From NCBI GenBank assembly GCA_051880475.1, contig JBJEOA010000061.1, positions 1-64,000 of the forward strand: a stretch of 64,000 nt of DNA. The letters are read 5' to 3'. Below, one piece after another: positions 44,313 to 54,500 of this stretch; position 1 is the stretch's first letter; every line of letters begins with the position of its first letter. The notes beneath the pieces were generated by a model that made no database searches, was not told the origin of the DNA, and saw only the letters and a list, made by a program, of their open reading frames with translations. The position numbers were made by a program, and so were the translations under genes. This DNA is from JAUUSJ01 sp051880475. GTDB taxonomy: Bacteria > Bacillota > Clostridia > Lachnospirales > Lachnospiraceae.

Positions 44313-44897
44313 CTATGTTCTCTTATTCTTATTTTGGCCATTAATATCTATACATTTTTTGTCTCTTGAAAACTTAATATTTCCACTTACCAGCTGAATC
44401 AAAATTTTAGTTACCGCCTTCACATCAATATTTCCATTCATATCCCACTCTCTTACAAGGCCTCCAACCGCACAGGCATAATACGCTACAATCAACTTTT
44501 TTTCCTCGACAGTATTATCTGGAAAAAGGTCATTTTTCTCTATCGCCTCCCAAAAAAGTTTTTTTATTGTAGAGACAACTAAATTCGCCATAACTTCCCC
44601 ATAATTACTTGCCATAACTTTTTGTGCATACTGCTTATGATCTACAATAAGCAAAAGGCAGTATTCTACAATCTCCTCAATACTCTTTTTATCTGATAAT
44701 CCCTCTAATAAACTGTCATACTGTCTTTGAATATTCCACATAAGCATATCTGGAATATCTTTAAAATGATAATAAAAAGTCTGTCTTGTGATATGACATT
44801 CCTCCACAATATCCGTCACTGTCAATTTTTTTCTATTCTTTTCATTTAGCAATCTCTCCCCCGCCTGTGCTATTTGAAGCTTCATATCAGTTGCCAT
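44313..44897 (-). CDS. TetR/AcrR-family regulator
   Basis: The 194-residue protein has the N-terminal TetR helix-turn-helix, KLTVTDIVEECHITRQTFYYHFKD, and a helical C-terminal ligand/dimer domain of the DhaS-like type (VEYCLLLIVDHKQYAQKVM). GGAGAGCAAA precedes the ATG. It follows larE by 37 nt and may be co-transcribed with it; target genes are unknown. Confidence 0.9.
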   Translation of the reverse strand: MATDMKLQIAQAGERLLNEKNRKKLTVTDIVEECHITRQTFYYHFKDIPDMLMWNIQRQYDSLLEGLSDKKSIEEIVEYCLLLIVDHKQYAQKVMASNYGEVMANLVVSTIKKLFWEAIEKNDLFPDNTVEEKKLIVAYYACAVGGLVREWDMNGNIDVKAVTKILIQLVSGNIKFSRDKKCIDINGQNKNKRT

Positions 44898-44934
44898 TTT
44901 GCTCTCCTTATTTTTCGTTTTTTCGCTCGTATTC

Positions 44935-45738
44935 TCATTTTAATCCTTCATTCATACTTCCCGTTCGATAGCCTTTAAGGTCAAGAGAAACATACTGAAA
45001 TCCATATTCCATCAACTTTTCAGAAACAGTTTCCCTAATATCTCGCTGCAAAAATTTTTCCATCTGCTCTGGAAGCACCTCAATCCGCGCAATATTTCCA
45101 TGCATACGCACTCTCATCTGCTTAAATCCTAACTGGGCTAATAATTTCTCACTTTTTTCTATTGTTGCAAGTTTTTCTCTCGTAATCTCCTCACCATAAG
45201 GGATTCGAGAAGACAGACAGGCAAAAGACGGTTTATCCCAAGTTGGCAAACCAAGAGCTCTTGAGAGATTTCGAATCTCTTTCTTTGTCAGTCCCGCCTC
45301 CCAAAGCGGACTTCGAATCTCTAGCTCTTTTATTGCCCGCATACCAGGTCTATAATCGCCCTCGTCATCCACATTAGAACCCTCAATCACATACTTCACT
45401 CCACATTTCTTCGCAATTTGCTTTAAATTAGAAAAAATGGCTTTCTTACAAATATAACAACGATTTTTTGGATTTCTTGAAAACCCTGGAATCTTCAGCT
45501 CATTTACTTCACAAATATAATGTAAAATCCCCTCTTTTTTACAAAATTCTTTTGCCTGTATAAATTCCTCCTCCGTAAAAGAATTTGCCTTAATTGTCAC
45601 AGCGATAGCTTTATCACCTAGTACATCATGCGCTACCTTTAACAAAAATGTAGAATCCACACCTGCGGAAAATGCAACTACTACACTTCCCATCTGTCTC
45701 AAAATATTTTGTAACTTCTCTAATTTCTCATATCTCAT
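44935..45738 (-). CDS. larE: LarE-type ATP-dependent sacrificial sulfur transferase
   Basis: The 267-residue protein has the PP-loop AFSAGVDSTFLLK near residue 23 and the LarE pattern NRCYICKKAIF, IEGSNVDDEGDYRPGMRA and LPTWDKPSFACLSSRIPYGE. The Cys in ACLSSR lies where the sacrificial Cys of Lactobacillus LarE is found. LarE makes the sulfurs of the nickel-pincer cofactor of lactate racemase. No larA, larB or larC is near. Upstream are three 14-bp repeats containing TATAAC. Confidence 0.9.
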   Translation of the reverse strand: MRYEKLEKLQNILRQMGSVVVAFSAGVDSTFLLKVAHDVLGDKAIAVTIKANSFTEEEFIQAKEFCKKEGILHYICEVNELKIPGFSRNPKNRCYICKKAIFSNLKQIAKKCGVKYVIEGSNVDDEGDYRPGMRAIKELEIRSPLWEAGLTKKEIRNLSRALGLPTWDKPSFACLSSRIPYGEEITREKLATIEKSEKLLAQLGFKQMRVRMHGNIARIEVLPEQMEKFLQRDIRETVSEKLMEYGFQYVSLDLKGYRTGSMNEGLK

Positions 45739-45757
45739 AAAACCTCCCCTTTCCTTC

Positions 45758-45799
45758 TATAACACTTTATATATAACACTTTATATATAACACTTTATA
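45758..45799. repeat. Three tandem 14-bp repeats upstream of larE
   Basis: TATAACACTTTATA is repeated three times without a gap (45758-45771, 45772-45785, 45786-45799), ending 20 bp before the larE start region. Each unit holds a -10-like TATAAC (plus) or TATAAAG (minus), so copy number could affect promoter activity. Confidence 0.8.
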
Positions 45800-45890
45800 A
45801 AATATAGTATATCTTTTTTTTTGAGTACATACAAGTGGCTAAAAATGTAAATTGACATCTTGATTGTACACCGATATAATGCTTTATAGG

Positions 45891-45944
45891 TTTTTTATAA
45901 AATGAAGCGTAAAACCCACTACCTTTCGGTGATGGGTAGTTCAC
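45891..45944 (+). repeat. IS200-like 54-bp palindromic element, copy 1
   Basis: The segment ends in a hairpin with loop CCACTACCTTTCGGTGATGG and terminal GTAGTTCAC, the same terminal type as the IS605 right end at 13476. An inverted copy with the same 54-bp length lies at 51329-51382. It is probably a small non-autonomous or REP-like derivative of an IS200/IS605 end. Confidence 0.75.
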
Positions 45945-46049
45945 TATTTTAATAACTTTTCATAAAACAATACTTTAAACTAATTTGCAAATGCACCAAA
46001 ATGTCTGCCTTCACAGACACCACATTAAATAAAAGAATAGGAGTCAAAA

Positions 46050-46931
46050 ATGAAAAAAGTAGGAATTGTAACTGATAGCCATAGCGGTATCTCCCAAGAA
46101 CTCGCCAAAGAACTAGGTATTTATGTCCTTCCCATGCCTTTTTATTTCGGGGATGAATGTTATTATGAAGGAATTAATTTAACAAGAGATGATTTTTTTA
46201 GCAAAATTAATACGAATCAGACCGTGACGACCTCGCAGCCTTCCCCGGCAGATGTTATGCAGATTTGGAAAGAGGCATTAAAAGAATATGAAGAAATTTT
46301 ATATTTTCCTATAAGTAGTGGTTTAAGCAGCTCCTGTGCAACGGCAACTGCTCTCGCTTTAGACGACGAATTTAGCGGCAGAGTATATGTCGTAGATAAC
46401 GGTCGTGTCGCCACTCCAATGCACCGCTCCGTCCTAGACGCTCTAGAGATGGTAGAGGATGGACTTTCTGCGAAAGAAATCAAAGAGATTTTAGAAAAAA
46501 CAAAAGATACTATGAGTATTTATATTATGGTAGATACATTGGAATATTTAAAAAGAGGTGGAAGAATTACCGCTGCATCTGCGTCTATTGGAACTCTTCT
46601 TAATATTAAACCAGTTTTATGTCTAAAAACAGGAAAGCTTGATGTCATAAAGAAATCACGCGGAGTAAAAAAAGCGAAAAAAATTGCAATTGAAGCGATG
46701 AAACATGATTTAGAGACAATCTTTAAACAATACTATGACAAAGGAGAAGTACATCTTCTCGCTGCTTCTAGTGCATCAAAGGAAGACGCCGCTGCTTGGG
46801 TAGAAGAAATCAAAGAAGAATTTCCAGGTATGGATGTAATGTATGATGACCTTTCCCTTGGTCTTTGTTGTCACATAGGACCAAATGGATTTGGAATTGG
46901 ATGCTCCTGTTATCCTAAAAAAACGAACTAA
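46050..46931 (+). CDS. DegV-family fatty-acid-binding protein
   Basis: The 293-residue protein begins KVGIVTDSHSGISQELAKE and has the lipid-binding TVTTSQPSPADVMQIW, PISSGLSSSCATA, and the C-terminal GGRITAASASIGTLLNIKPV. DegV/FakB proteins bind acyl chains and, in Firmicutes, present fatty acids to the FakA kinase. No fakA is near. GGAGTCAAAA precedes the ATG. Confidence 0.93.
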   Translation: MKKVGIVTDSHSGISQELAKELGIYVLPMPFYFGDECYYEGINLTRDDFFSKINTNQTVTTSQPSPADVMQIWKEALKEYEEILYFPISSGLSSSCATATALALDDEFSGRVYVVDNGRVATPMHRSVLDALEMVEDGLSAKEIKEILEKTKDTMSIYIMVDTLEYLKRGGRITAASASIGTLLNIKPVLCLKTGKLDVIKKSRGVKKAKKIAIEAMKHDLETIFKQYYDKGEVHLLAASSASKEDAAAWVEEIKEEFPGMDVMYDDLSLGLCCHIGPNGFGIGCSCYPKKTN

Positions 46932-46960
46932 TTTTATATAAATGATTTTATTTTATAGGG

Positions 46961-47024
46961 TTGACAATATAATTTGTCAGCCCTATAATGTTTAATAGCA
47001 AACAGTTAGTGAGCGAACTAATTG
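46961..47024 (+). promoter_or_regulatory. Consensus promoter and MarR operator
   Basis: TTGACA (46961-46966), 17 nt, TATAAT (46984-46989) is a perfect sigma-A promoter. Just downstream, CAGTTAGT (47003-47010) and ACTAATTG (47017-47024) form an inverted repeat with 8-bp arms and one mismatch. This is where a MarR repressor would block its own operon. Confidence 0.85.
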
Positions 47025-47056
47025 TGAAAAATTTAGCAAAGGAGAGAGAAAATGAA

Positions 47057-47506
47057 ATGTGTGATAATTGCAGGCATGTCGGATATCATTTGCGCAAACT
47101 AGATAATCTCTTGATGCGTAATACGATGGCCAAGGCTCGCTCCATGAATTTAGATGAAGTTACAGTAATGCATGGTTGGATTTTAGCGTATATTGATGAA
47201 AACAAAGAAAAAGAAATCTATCAAAAAGATATAGAAACTCAGTTTGGAATTAATCGCTCTACTGTGACGAATATTGTAAAACTTATGGAAAAAAAAGAAT
47301 TAATCAGGCGAGAACCTGTGCCAAGAGATGCCAGATTAAAGAAACTTGTACTTACAGAGAAGGGAATTTTAGCGAGAGAAAAAAGTCATGAAACAATCCA
47401 GGCGATAGAAAAGCAGATTGTACTTGGAATATCAGAAGAAGAATTAGATGTTTTCTTTCATCTAATCGAAAAAATAAGAAAAAATTTAGAGCAAAAGGAG
47501 GAATAG
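47057..47506 (+). CDS. MarR-family regulator of the ABC exporter
   Basis: The 149-residue protein has a MarR winged helix: IYQKDIETQFGINRSTVTNIVKLMEKKELI and the wing RREPVPRDARLKKLVLT. The start at 47057 is chosen because the upstream ATG at 46988 lies inside the -10 box and cannot be on the message, while AAAGGAG lies 12 nt before 47057. An N-terminal CDNC is unusual. It is followed within 5 nt by two ABC genes and probably represses the set until an inducer, often the exported drug, binds. Confidence 0.92.
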   Translation: MCDNCRHVGYHLRKLDNLLMRNTMAKARSMNLDEVTVMHGWILAYIDENKEKEIYQKDIETQFGINRSTVTNIVKLMEKKELIRREPVPRDARLKKLVLTEKGILAREKSHETIQAIEKQIVLGISEEELDVFFHLIEKIRKNLEQKEE

Positions 47507-47511
47507 ATGTA

Positions 47512-49263
47512 ATGCTAAAAACATTAGGAGCTCATATTAAGGAGTTCAAAAAAGATTCTATTTTAACTCCGATTTTTATGATTTTAGAAGTATTATTTGA
47601 GACATTAATTCCGCTCTTGATGGCTTCTATTATCGATGATGGAGTTGAGAAGGGTAATCTTCGCCATATCTATGTTGTGGGAATATTAATGGTTGTTATG
47701 GCCGTTCTTGGTTTGGCTGCTGGTATAGCTGGGGGGCGTTTCGGTGCAAAAGCATCCACAGGTTTTGCCAAGAATTTGAGAAATGCCATGTTTGAAAATA
47801 TTCAAAAATTTTCTTTTTCCAATTTAGATAAATTTAGCACGGCGGGACTTGTAACTCGTCTTACAACAGACGTAACAAATATTCAAAACTCATACCAGAT
47901 GATTTTGCGTATGTGTTTTAGAGCACCTTCTAGTATGGTATGTGCGATGATTATGGCATTTTCGATTAATGCAAAAATCGCAAGTATATATTTAGTTGCC
48001 CTTATCATTTTAAGTTTTATTTTATTTTTTATTATTCGAAAAGCGACAAAATATTTCCAGATGGTATTTCCAAAATACGATGAATTAAATGCATCCGTAC
48101 AGGAAAACGTATCTGCTATTCGAGTAGTAAAAGCGTACGTAAGAGAGGATGAGGAAACCTCTAAGTTCATTTCGGCAAGTGAAAATATTTTAAAATTATT
48201 CACAAGAGCTGAGAAGAATGTTATCGTTAATATGCCAATTATGCAGTTTACAGTTTATACTTGTATTCTTTTGATTAGCTGGATTGGTGCAAAGATGATT
48301 GTTGTCGGAGATCTCACAACAGGAGAACTTATGAGTCTCTTGGCATATTGCATGAATATTTTAATGAGTCTTATGATGGTAGCTATGGTTTTTGTTATGG
48401 TTACGATGAGTATTGCAAGTGCGAGACGTATTACAGAAGTTTTAAATGAGAAGAGTGATTTACAAAATCCACAAAATCCGATTTACGAAGTGCCAGATGG
48501 AAGAATTCAATTTGAAAATGTAAATTTTGCTTATTATAAAAATAACGAAGAGCCAGTATTAAAAAATATTAATCTTGATATCAAATCAGGAGAGACAATT
48601 GGTATTCTCGGTGGAACAGGTAGTGCTAAGACAAGTTTAGTTAATCTGATTAGCCGTCTTTATGATGTAAATGACGGTGCAGTTTCTGTCGGTGGACATA
48701 ATGTAAAAGAATATGATATGGATTCTCTTCGTAATCAAGTATCTGTCGTATTACAAAATAATATTCTCTTTTCTGGAACTATTTTAGATAATTTAAGATG
48801 GGGAGATAAAAATGCGAGCGAGGAAGAATGTGCTCGTGTCTGTAAACTAGCATGTGCCGATGAATTTATTGAAAGAATGCCTGATAGGTATCATACTTAT
48901 ATCGAGCAGGGCGGTAATAATGTTTCTGGAGGACAAAAACAGCGTCTTTGTATTGCAAGAGCCTTATTGAAAAAACCAAAAATTTTGATTCTTGATGATA
49001 GTACAAGTGCCGTTGATACAGCGACAGACGCAAAGATTAGAAGAGCATTTGCCCAAGAGATTCCAGACACGACAAAGATTATTATTGCACAGCGTATCTC
49101 AAGTGTACAAAATGCAGACCGAATTATCGTTATGGATGACGGAAGAATAGACGGAATTGGAACTCACAAGCAGCTTTTAGAGACAAATAAAATTTATAGA
49201 GAAGTTTATGAGTCTCAAACAAGTGGCGGCGGAGATTTTGATGAAAATGGAGGTGAGGCATAA
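47512..49263 (+). CDS. Heterodimeric ABC exporter subunit with degenerate ATP site
   Basis: The 583-residue protein has six N-terminal transmembrane helices and a C-terminal ATPase. Walker A is GGTGSAKTS, with Ala replacing the last Gly of GxxGxGK. The signature is VSGGQ, and Walker B ends ILILDDST with Asp replacing the catalytic Glu. This is the degenerate partner of a TM287/288- or EfrAB-type drug exporter. The stop overlaps the next start by one base. Confidence 0.93.
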   Translation: MLKTLGAHIKEFKKDSILTPIFMILEVLFETLIPLLMASIIDDGVEKGNLRHIYVVGILMVVMAVLGLAAGIAGGRFGAKASTGFAKNLRNAMFENIQKFSFSNLDKFSTAGLVTRLTTDVTNIQNSYQMILRMCFRAPSSMVCAMIMAFSINAKIASIYLVALIILSFILFFIIRKATKYFQMVFPKYDELNASVQENVSAIRVVKAYVREDEETSKFISASENILKLFTRAEKNVIVNMPIMQFTVYTCILLISWIGAKMIVVGDLTTGELMSLLAYCMNILMSLMMVAMVFVMVTMSIASARRITEVLNEKSDLQNPQNPIYEVPDGRIQFENVNFAYYKNNEEPVLKNINLDIKSGETIGILGGTGSAKTSLVNLISRLYDVNDGAVSVGGHNVKEYDMDSLRNQVSVVLQNNILFSGTILDNLRWGDKNASEEECARVCKLACADEFIERMPDRYHTYIEQGGNNVSGGQKQRLCIARALLKKPKILILDDSTSAVDTATDAKIRRAFAQEIPDTTKIIIAQRISSVQNADRIIVMDDGRIDGIGTHKQLLETNKIYREVYESQTSGGGDFDENGGEA

Positions 49264-51173
49264 TGGCACCAAAAGGACATGGAAAGGGAATGCCTCCAGG
49301 GGGAAAAATGAAAGTGGCGGCGAATCCTGGTCAGACTTTCAAGAGATTGATGAAATATATCATGAAAAATTATGCCATACATTTAATTTTAGTTATGGTA
49401 CTTATTTTAGTCAGTGTGCTCGCCAATGTGCAGGGAACTTTATTCCAAAAAACATTGATTGACGATTATATTACACCTTTATTAAAAAATGGGGGAACTG
49501 ATTTTTCTCCTTTAGCTAGAGCAATTGCGAGAGTTGCTGGATTTTATGCTATCGGTGTTATTTCAACTTATGCATATAATCGAATTATGGTAACAGTCAC
49601 GCAGGGAATGCTTCATCAAATACGTGTAGATTTATTCTCCCATATGGAGACATTGCCAATTAAATATTTTGATACACATAAACATGGCGATATTATGTCT
49701 ATTTATACAAATGACGTTGATACTCTTAGACAGATGGTAAGCCAGAGTTTACCTCAAGTATTTAATAGTGCTATTACGATTATTAGTGTATTAATTAGTA
49801 TGATTTCTCTTAGTATCCCACTAACTTTAGTGACATTAGTTATGGTTGCCTTAATGATGTTTACGACAAAAAATGTAGCTGGGCAGAGTGGAAAATACTT
49901 TTTAGAGCAGCAAAAAAACTTAGGTGCTGTAAATGGTTTTATCGAGGAAATGATGAAGGGACAAAAAGTTGTTAAAGTTTTCTGTCACGAAGAGGAAAAT
50001 ATAGAAAAGTTTAATGAGCTAAATGAGAATCTTTATCAGAGCGCAGATAAAGCGAATACATTTGCAAACTTGCTTGGACCTGTAAATGCCCAGATGGGAA
50101 ATATTAGCTATGTAGTTTGTGCCATTGTGGGAGGCGTGTTGGCGCTCGGCTTTGGCAATTTAACTATCGGTACACTTGCGAGCTTCTTGACATTTAATAA
50201 AAGCTTTAATATGCCAATCAATCAGGTGAGCCAGCAGTTAAACGCTGTTGTTATGGCGCTTGCAGGTGCAGAGCGTATCTTCAAGCTAATGGACGAGGAG
50301 CCTGAGGTGGATAACGGATATGTTACTTTAGTAAACGCAAAAGAAGAAAACGGTAAGTTGACAGAGACAAAAGAGAGAACTGGACGCTGGGCTTGGAAAC
50401 ATGTGCATCAGGCAGATAAATCTGTAGATTATGTGGAATTAAAAGGTGATGTTGTATTTGACGGTGTAGATTTTGGATATGATGATAAGAAGATTGTTCT
50501 TCATGATGTAAAATTATATGCAACACCGGGACAGAAAATCGCCTTTGTCGGTTCTACGGGAGCTGGAAAGACGACAATTACAAACTTGATTAATCGTTTT
50601 TACGATATTCAAGATGGTAAAATTCGATATGATGGAATTAATGTCAATAAGATTAAAAAGGCAGACCTTCGCCGTTCTCTTGGAATTGTTCTGCAAGATA
50701 CACATTTATTTACTGGAACAGTCCGAGAAAATATTCGTTTTGGTAAACTAGATGCGACTGACGAAGAAGTTATTGCAGCAGCAAAATTGGCAAATGCAGA
50801 TTCCTTTATTCGTCATTTATCAGATGGATATGATACCGTTCTCACAGGAGACGGTGCAAGCTTAAGCCAAGGTCAAAGACAGCTTCTCTCTATTGCGAGA
50901 GCAGCGATTGCAGACCCTCCAGTATTGATTTTGGATGAGGCGACAAGCTCCATCGATACTCGTACAGAGCGAATTGTACAAGACGGTATGGATAAGCTGA
51001 TGAAGGGAAGAACAACCTTTGTCATTGCACATCGCCTTTCCACAATTAAAAATGCAGATTGTATTATGGTATTAGAGCAGGGAAGAATTATTGAGCGAGG
51101 AAATCACGATGAGTTGATTGCACAAAAAGGTAAGTATTATCAGCTCTATACTGGAAATGCAATTAGCAGTTAG
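49263..51173 (+). CDS. Heterodimeric ABC exporter subunit with intact ATP site
   Basis: The 636-residue protein opens with a Gly/Lys/Met-rich N-terminal tail (KGHGKGMPPGGKMK), then six transmembrane helices and an ATPase with Walker A GSTGAGKTT, Walker B VLILDEATSS and catalytic Glu. Its signature is LSQGQ rather than LSGGQ. An insert of about 35 residues with KERTGRWAWKHVHQADKS precedes the ATPase. It pairs with the preceding gene; a terminator follows directly. Confidence 0.94.
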   Translation: MAPKGHGKGMPPGGKMKVAANPGQTFKRLMKYIMKNYAIHLILVMVLILVSVLANVQGTLFQKTLIDDYITPLLKNGGTDFSPLARAIARVAGFYAIGVISTYAYNRIMVTVTQGMLHQIRVDLFSHMETLPIKYFDTHKHGDIMSIYTNDVDTLRQMVSQSLPQVFNSAITIISVLISMISLSIPLTLVTLVMVALMMFTTKNVAGQSGKYFLEQQKNLGAVNGFIEEMMKGQKVVKVFCHEEENIEKFNELNENLYQSADKANTFANLLGPVNAQMGNISYVVCAIVGGVLALGFGNLTIGTLASFLTFNKSFNMPINQVSQQLNAVVMALAGAERIFKLMDEEPEVDNGYVTLVNAKEENGKLTETKERTGRWAWKHVHQADKSVDYVELKGDVVFDGVDFGYDDKKIVLHDVKLYATPGQKIAFVGSTGAGKTTITNLINRFYDIQDGKIRYDGINVNKIKKADLRRSLGIVLQDTHLFTGTVRENIRFGKLDATDEEVIAAAKLANADSFIRHLSDGYDTVLTGDGASLSQGQRQLLSIARAAIADPPVLILDEATSSIDTRTERIVQDGMDKLMKGRTTFVIAHRLSTIKNADCIMVLEQGRIIERGNHDELIAQKGKYYQLYTGNAISS

Positions 51174-51200
51174 AATAAAAGATTAGAGCAAAGAAAGGGG

Positions 51201-51245
51201 CATCGCTTTAACGATTTTTAATCGTTGAAGCGATGTCTCTTTTTT
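51201..51245 (+). terminator. Terminator of the MarR-ABC operon
   Basis: CATCGCTTTAACGAT and ATCGTTGAAGCGATG form a long stem with a 4-nt loop, followed by a T-run. Confidence 0.9.
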
Positions 51246-51328
51246 TGTATATTTATGCCTTTTTCGTACGGATATTTTACGATATTTTTCTTGTATTCAT
51301 AGGTTTCTCTTTTCTATACCTAATTATT

Positions 51329-51382
51329 GTGAATTCTCCATCACCTAGAGGTAGTGGGTTTTGCGCTTCATTTTATAAAAAA
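51329..51382 (-). repeat. IS200-like 54-bp palindromic element, copy 2 (inverted)
   Basis: On the minus strand this reads TTATAAAATGAAGCG, AAAACCCACTACCT, GGTGATGG and ends in TTCAC, matching copy 1 at 45891-45944 apart from a few loop and arm changes. The two copies are in opposite orientation and flank degV-marR-ABC-ABC. Confidence 0.75.
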
Positions 51383-51400
51383 TAGATAATAATCTTGACT

Positions 51401-51529
51401 GTAGTCATTATATCATCTATAATAATTTTAGCAGTAGTCGTTAAATCATCTATAATAATTTTGGCGATAGTCATTATATCATCTATATCAATTTCGGTGA
51501 TAGTCGTTATATCATCTATATTGAGTAAC
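51401..51529. repeat. Four 33-bp tandem repeats upstream of the BspA-like gene
   Basis: Units start at 51401, 51434, 51467 and 51500; the last is partial. Each contains (G/A)TAGTC(A/G)TTA(T/A)ATCATCTATA. They end about 35 bp before the gene start and so fall in its promoter or 5' leader. Repeat-number change could tune expression; this is inferred. Confidence 0.8.
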
Positions 51530-51561
51530 AAGTAATTACTAGAAAGAAAGGAGAAAAAAAG

Positions 51562-54500
51562 ATGAGGAAAAAATTATCAAAAGCATTGGCTATTATGTTT
51601 ACCGCTGTACTTAGTGTAAGTATGACGGCAACACCAATTGCACAGGCTGCTATGACAGAAAACTCACAGATTGAAATTGAGGCATCCACAGAAATGCAGG
51701 CTGCTGAGACAACTGAGGCTGAACCAGTTGAAATGGAGGAAGCGACACAAGAACTCCAGACAACTGAAGCTGAGATAGCTGAGGCTAAACCAGTTGAAAC
51801 GGAGGAAGCAACACAAGAAATCCTGACAGCTGAGAATGAACTAGTTGAAACGGAAGAAACGACTGAGGAACTCGATACATCCACAGAAATACAAACTACT
51901 GAGACTACTAAAGCAGAGGAAACGATAGAAGAAGCAACAGAAGAACTCGATGCAATTCAAGAAACCAGCTCCGAAAAAAAGATTGCAGAGGGAACTTGTG
52001 GTGAAAAACTAACTTGCTATTTAACAGATACTGGAAAATTATATATTAATGGTACAGGGGCAATGTATGATTATGGTTGGGAAGAAACCTCGCCGTGGTT
52101 GTCAGAGTATAAACATGCTATTGAAGAAATTTATCTAAGTGATGGAATAACAAGTATAGGCAAATCTGCATTTGAAAATTGCACTAGTTTAAGCGAGATA
52201 ACCATTCCAAATTCTGTAACAAGGATAGGCGATAAGGCATTTTATGATTGCTACAGTTTAAGTGAGATAACCATTCCAGATTCTGTAACAAGTATAGGCG
52301 ATAAGGCATTTTATGAGTGCGAAAGTTTAAAACAGATAACCATTCCAGATTCTATAACAAGGATAGACGATTATACATTTTATGGTTGCGAAAGTTTAAA
52401 TGAAATAACTATTCCAAATTCTGTAAAAAGTATAAAAAGATATGCATTTGCAAGTTGCTACGGTTTAAACAAGATAATTATTCCAAATTCTGTAATAACT
52501 ATAGGCGAATATGCATTTGCACATTGCAGCAATTTAAGAGAAATAACTATTTTAAACAAAAATTGTAGCATTGGAGCAATAATCGATATTGATGATGAGT
52601 ATAGTTATAGACCTACTATCTATGGATATAGCAATTCTACTGCACAATCATTCGCCGAGGAATATTATCTGACTTTTAAATCATTAGGTACACCATCAAA
52701 TCCTGATATACCATCAAATCCTGAAAAAGTTGCGGAGGGAACTTGTGGAGAAAACTTAACTTGGTATTTAACAGATACTGGAAAATTATATATTAATGGT
52801 ACAGGGGCAATGCATGATTATAATAGTCCTTACTGGGAAGATAATAACCTTGTACCGTGGTCAGACTATCAAAATTATATTAAAGAAGTTTATCTAAGTG
52901 ATGGAATAACAAGGATAGGCGAATGTGCATTTGAGAGTTTCAATAGGTTAAGTGAGATAACCATTCCAGATTCTGTAACAACTATAGGAGGAGAGGCATT
53001 TGCAAATTGTACTAGTTTAAGTAAAATGACCATTCCGGATTCTGTGACAAGTATAGGCGAGTATGCATTTGGAACCTGTACTAATTTAAGAGAAATAACT
53101 ATTCCAGAAGGGGTAAAAAGTATAGAAAGTAATTTATTTGCAAATTGCAGTAATTTAAGCAAGATAACTATTCCAAATTCTGTAACAAGGATAGGCGAAT
53201 ATGCATTTGCAAACTGTACTAGTTTAAGTGAAGTACTTCTTCCGGAAAGTGTAACCGTTATAGAAGTTGGCGCATTTTCAGATTGTACTAGTTTAAGTAA
53301 GATAAATATTCCAGAATCTATAACAAGTATATCAGAAGGTACATTCAGAAGGTGTAAGAGTTTAAGTAATATAACTATTCCAAAACATGTAAGATATATA
53401 TTATACGGAGCATTTGGGGGTTGCAATAGTCTAAGTGAGATAACTCTTCCAGAAAGTGTGACCGTTATGGAAGCTTGTGCATTTGATGATTGCAGTAATT
53501 TAAATAAAATAACTATTTTAAATCAGAATTGTACAATTGAATCTAACCCCGACTCTGGACAAACGATTAGTAATACAGCTACCATCTATGGATATGACAA
53601 TTCTACTGCGCAATCCTATGCCAAGGAATACAATCTGGCTTTTAAATCGTTAGGTATACCATCAAATTCTGAAGAAAAGATTGCAGAGGGAACTTGTGGT
53701 GAAAACTTAAGTTGGTATCTAACAAATACTAGGAAATTATATGTTAATGGTACAGGGGCAATGCCTAATTATAATCATAACTTTGAAGATAGTAACTTTG
53801 CACCGTGGTGGGAATATCAAAGAAATATTAAAGAAATTTATTTAAACGATGGAATAACAACTATAGGCGATTATGCATTTACATCTTACTGCTATGTAAA
53901 TAAAATATCTATTCCAAATTCTGTGACAACCATAGGAGAATCTGCATTTGAATATTGTACTAGTTTAAGTAAAATAACCATTCCAAATTCTGTGACAACC
54001 ATAGGAGAATCTGCATTTTCAGGTTGCAACAATTTAAGAGAGATAACCATTCCAAATTCTGTGACAACCATAGGAGAATCTGCATTTTCAGGTTGTAACA
54101 GTTTAAGAGAGATAACTATTCCAAATTCTGTGACAACCATAGGAGAGTATGCATTTTCAGGTTGCAACAGTTTAAGTAAAATAACGATTTTAAATAAAAA
54201 CTGTAAGATTAACGGCGAAATAATTGATAATACTTCAACTACCATCTATGGCTATAGCAATTCCATTGTCGAGGCATATGCTAAAAAATATAAGATTCCT
54301 TTTAAAGCGTTAGATGCACAATCCAATACATATACCATTACTTATGATGCTAACGGCGGTAAAAATGCTCCAGCTGCTCAAACTAAGAAAAAAAATATAG
54401 CTCTTACTTTAAGTAAAACAAAACCAACAAAAACAGGTTATACTTTCCTTGGCTGGGCAACAAGTAAAACTAGCACAAAAGTAACTTATGCCGCGGGAGC

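Noticed and set aside
46988..47056. N-terminal extension of MarR from the ATG at 46988
   Set aside because: That ATG lies inside the -10 hexamer and there is no ribosome site before it.
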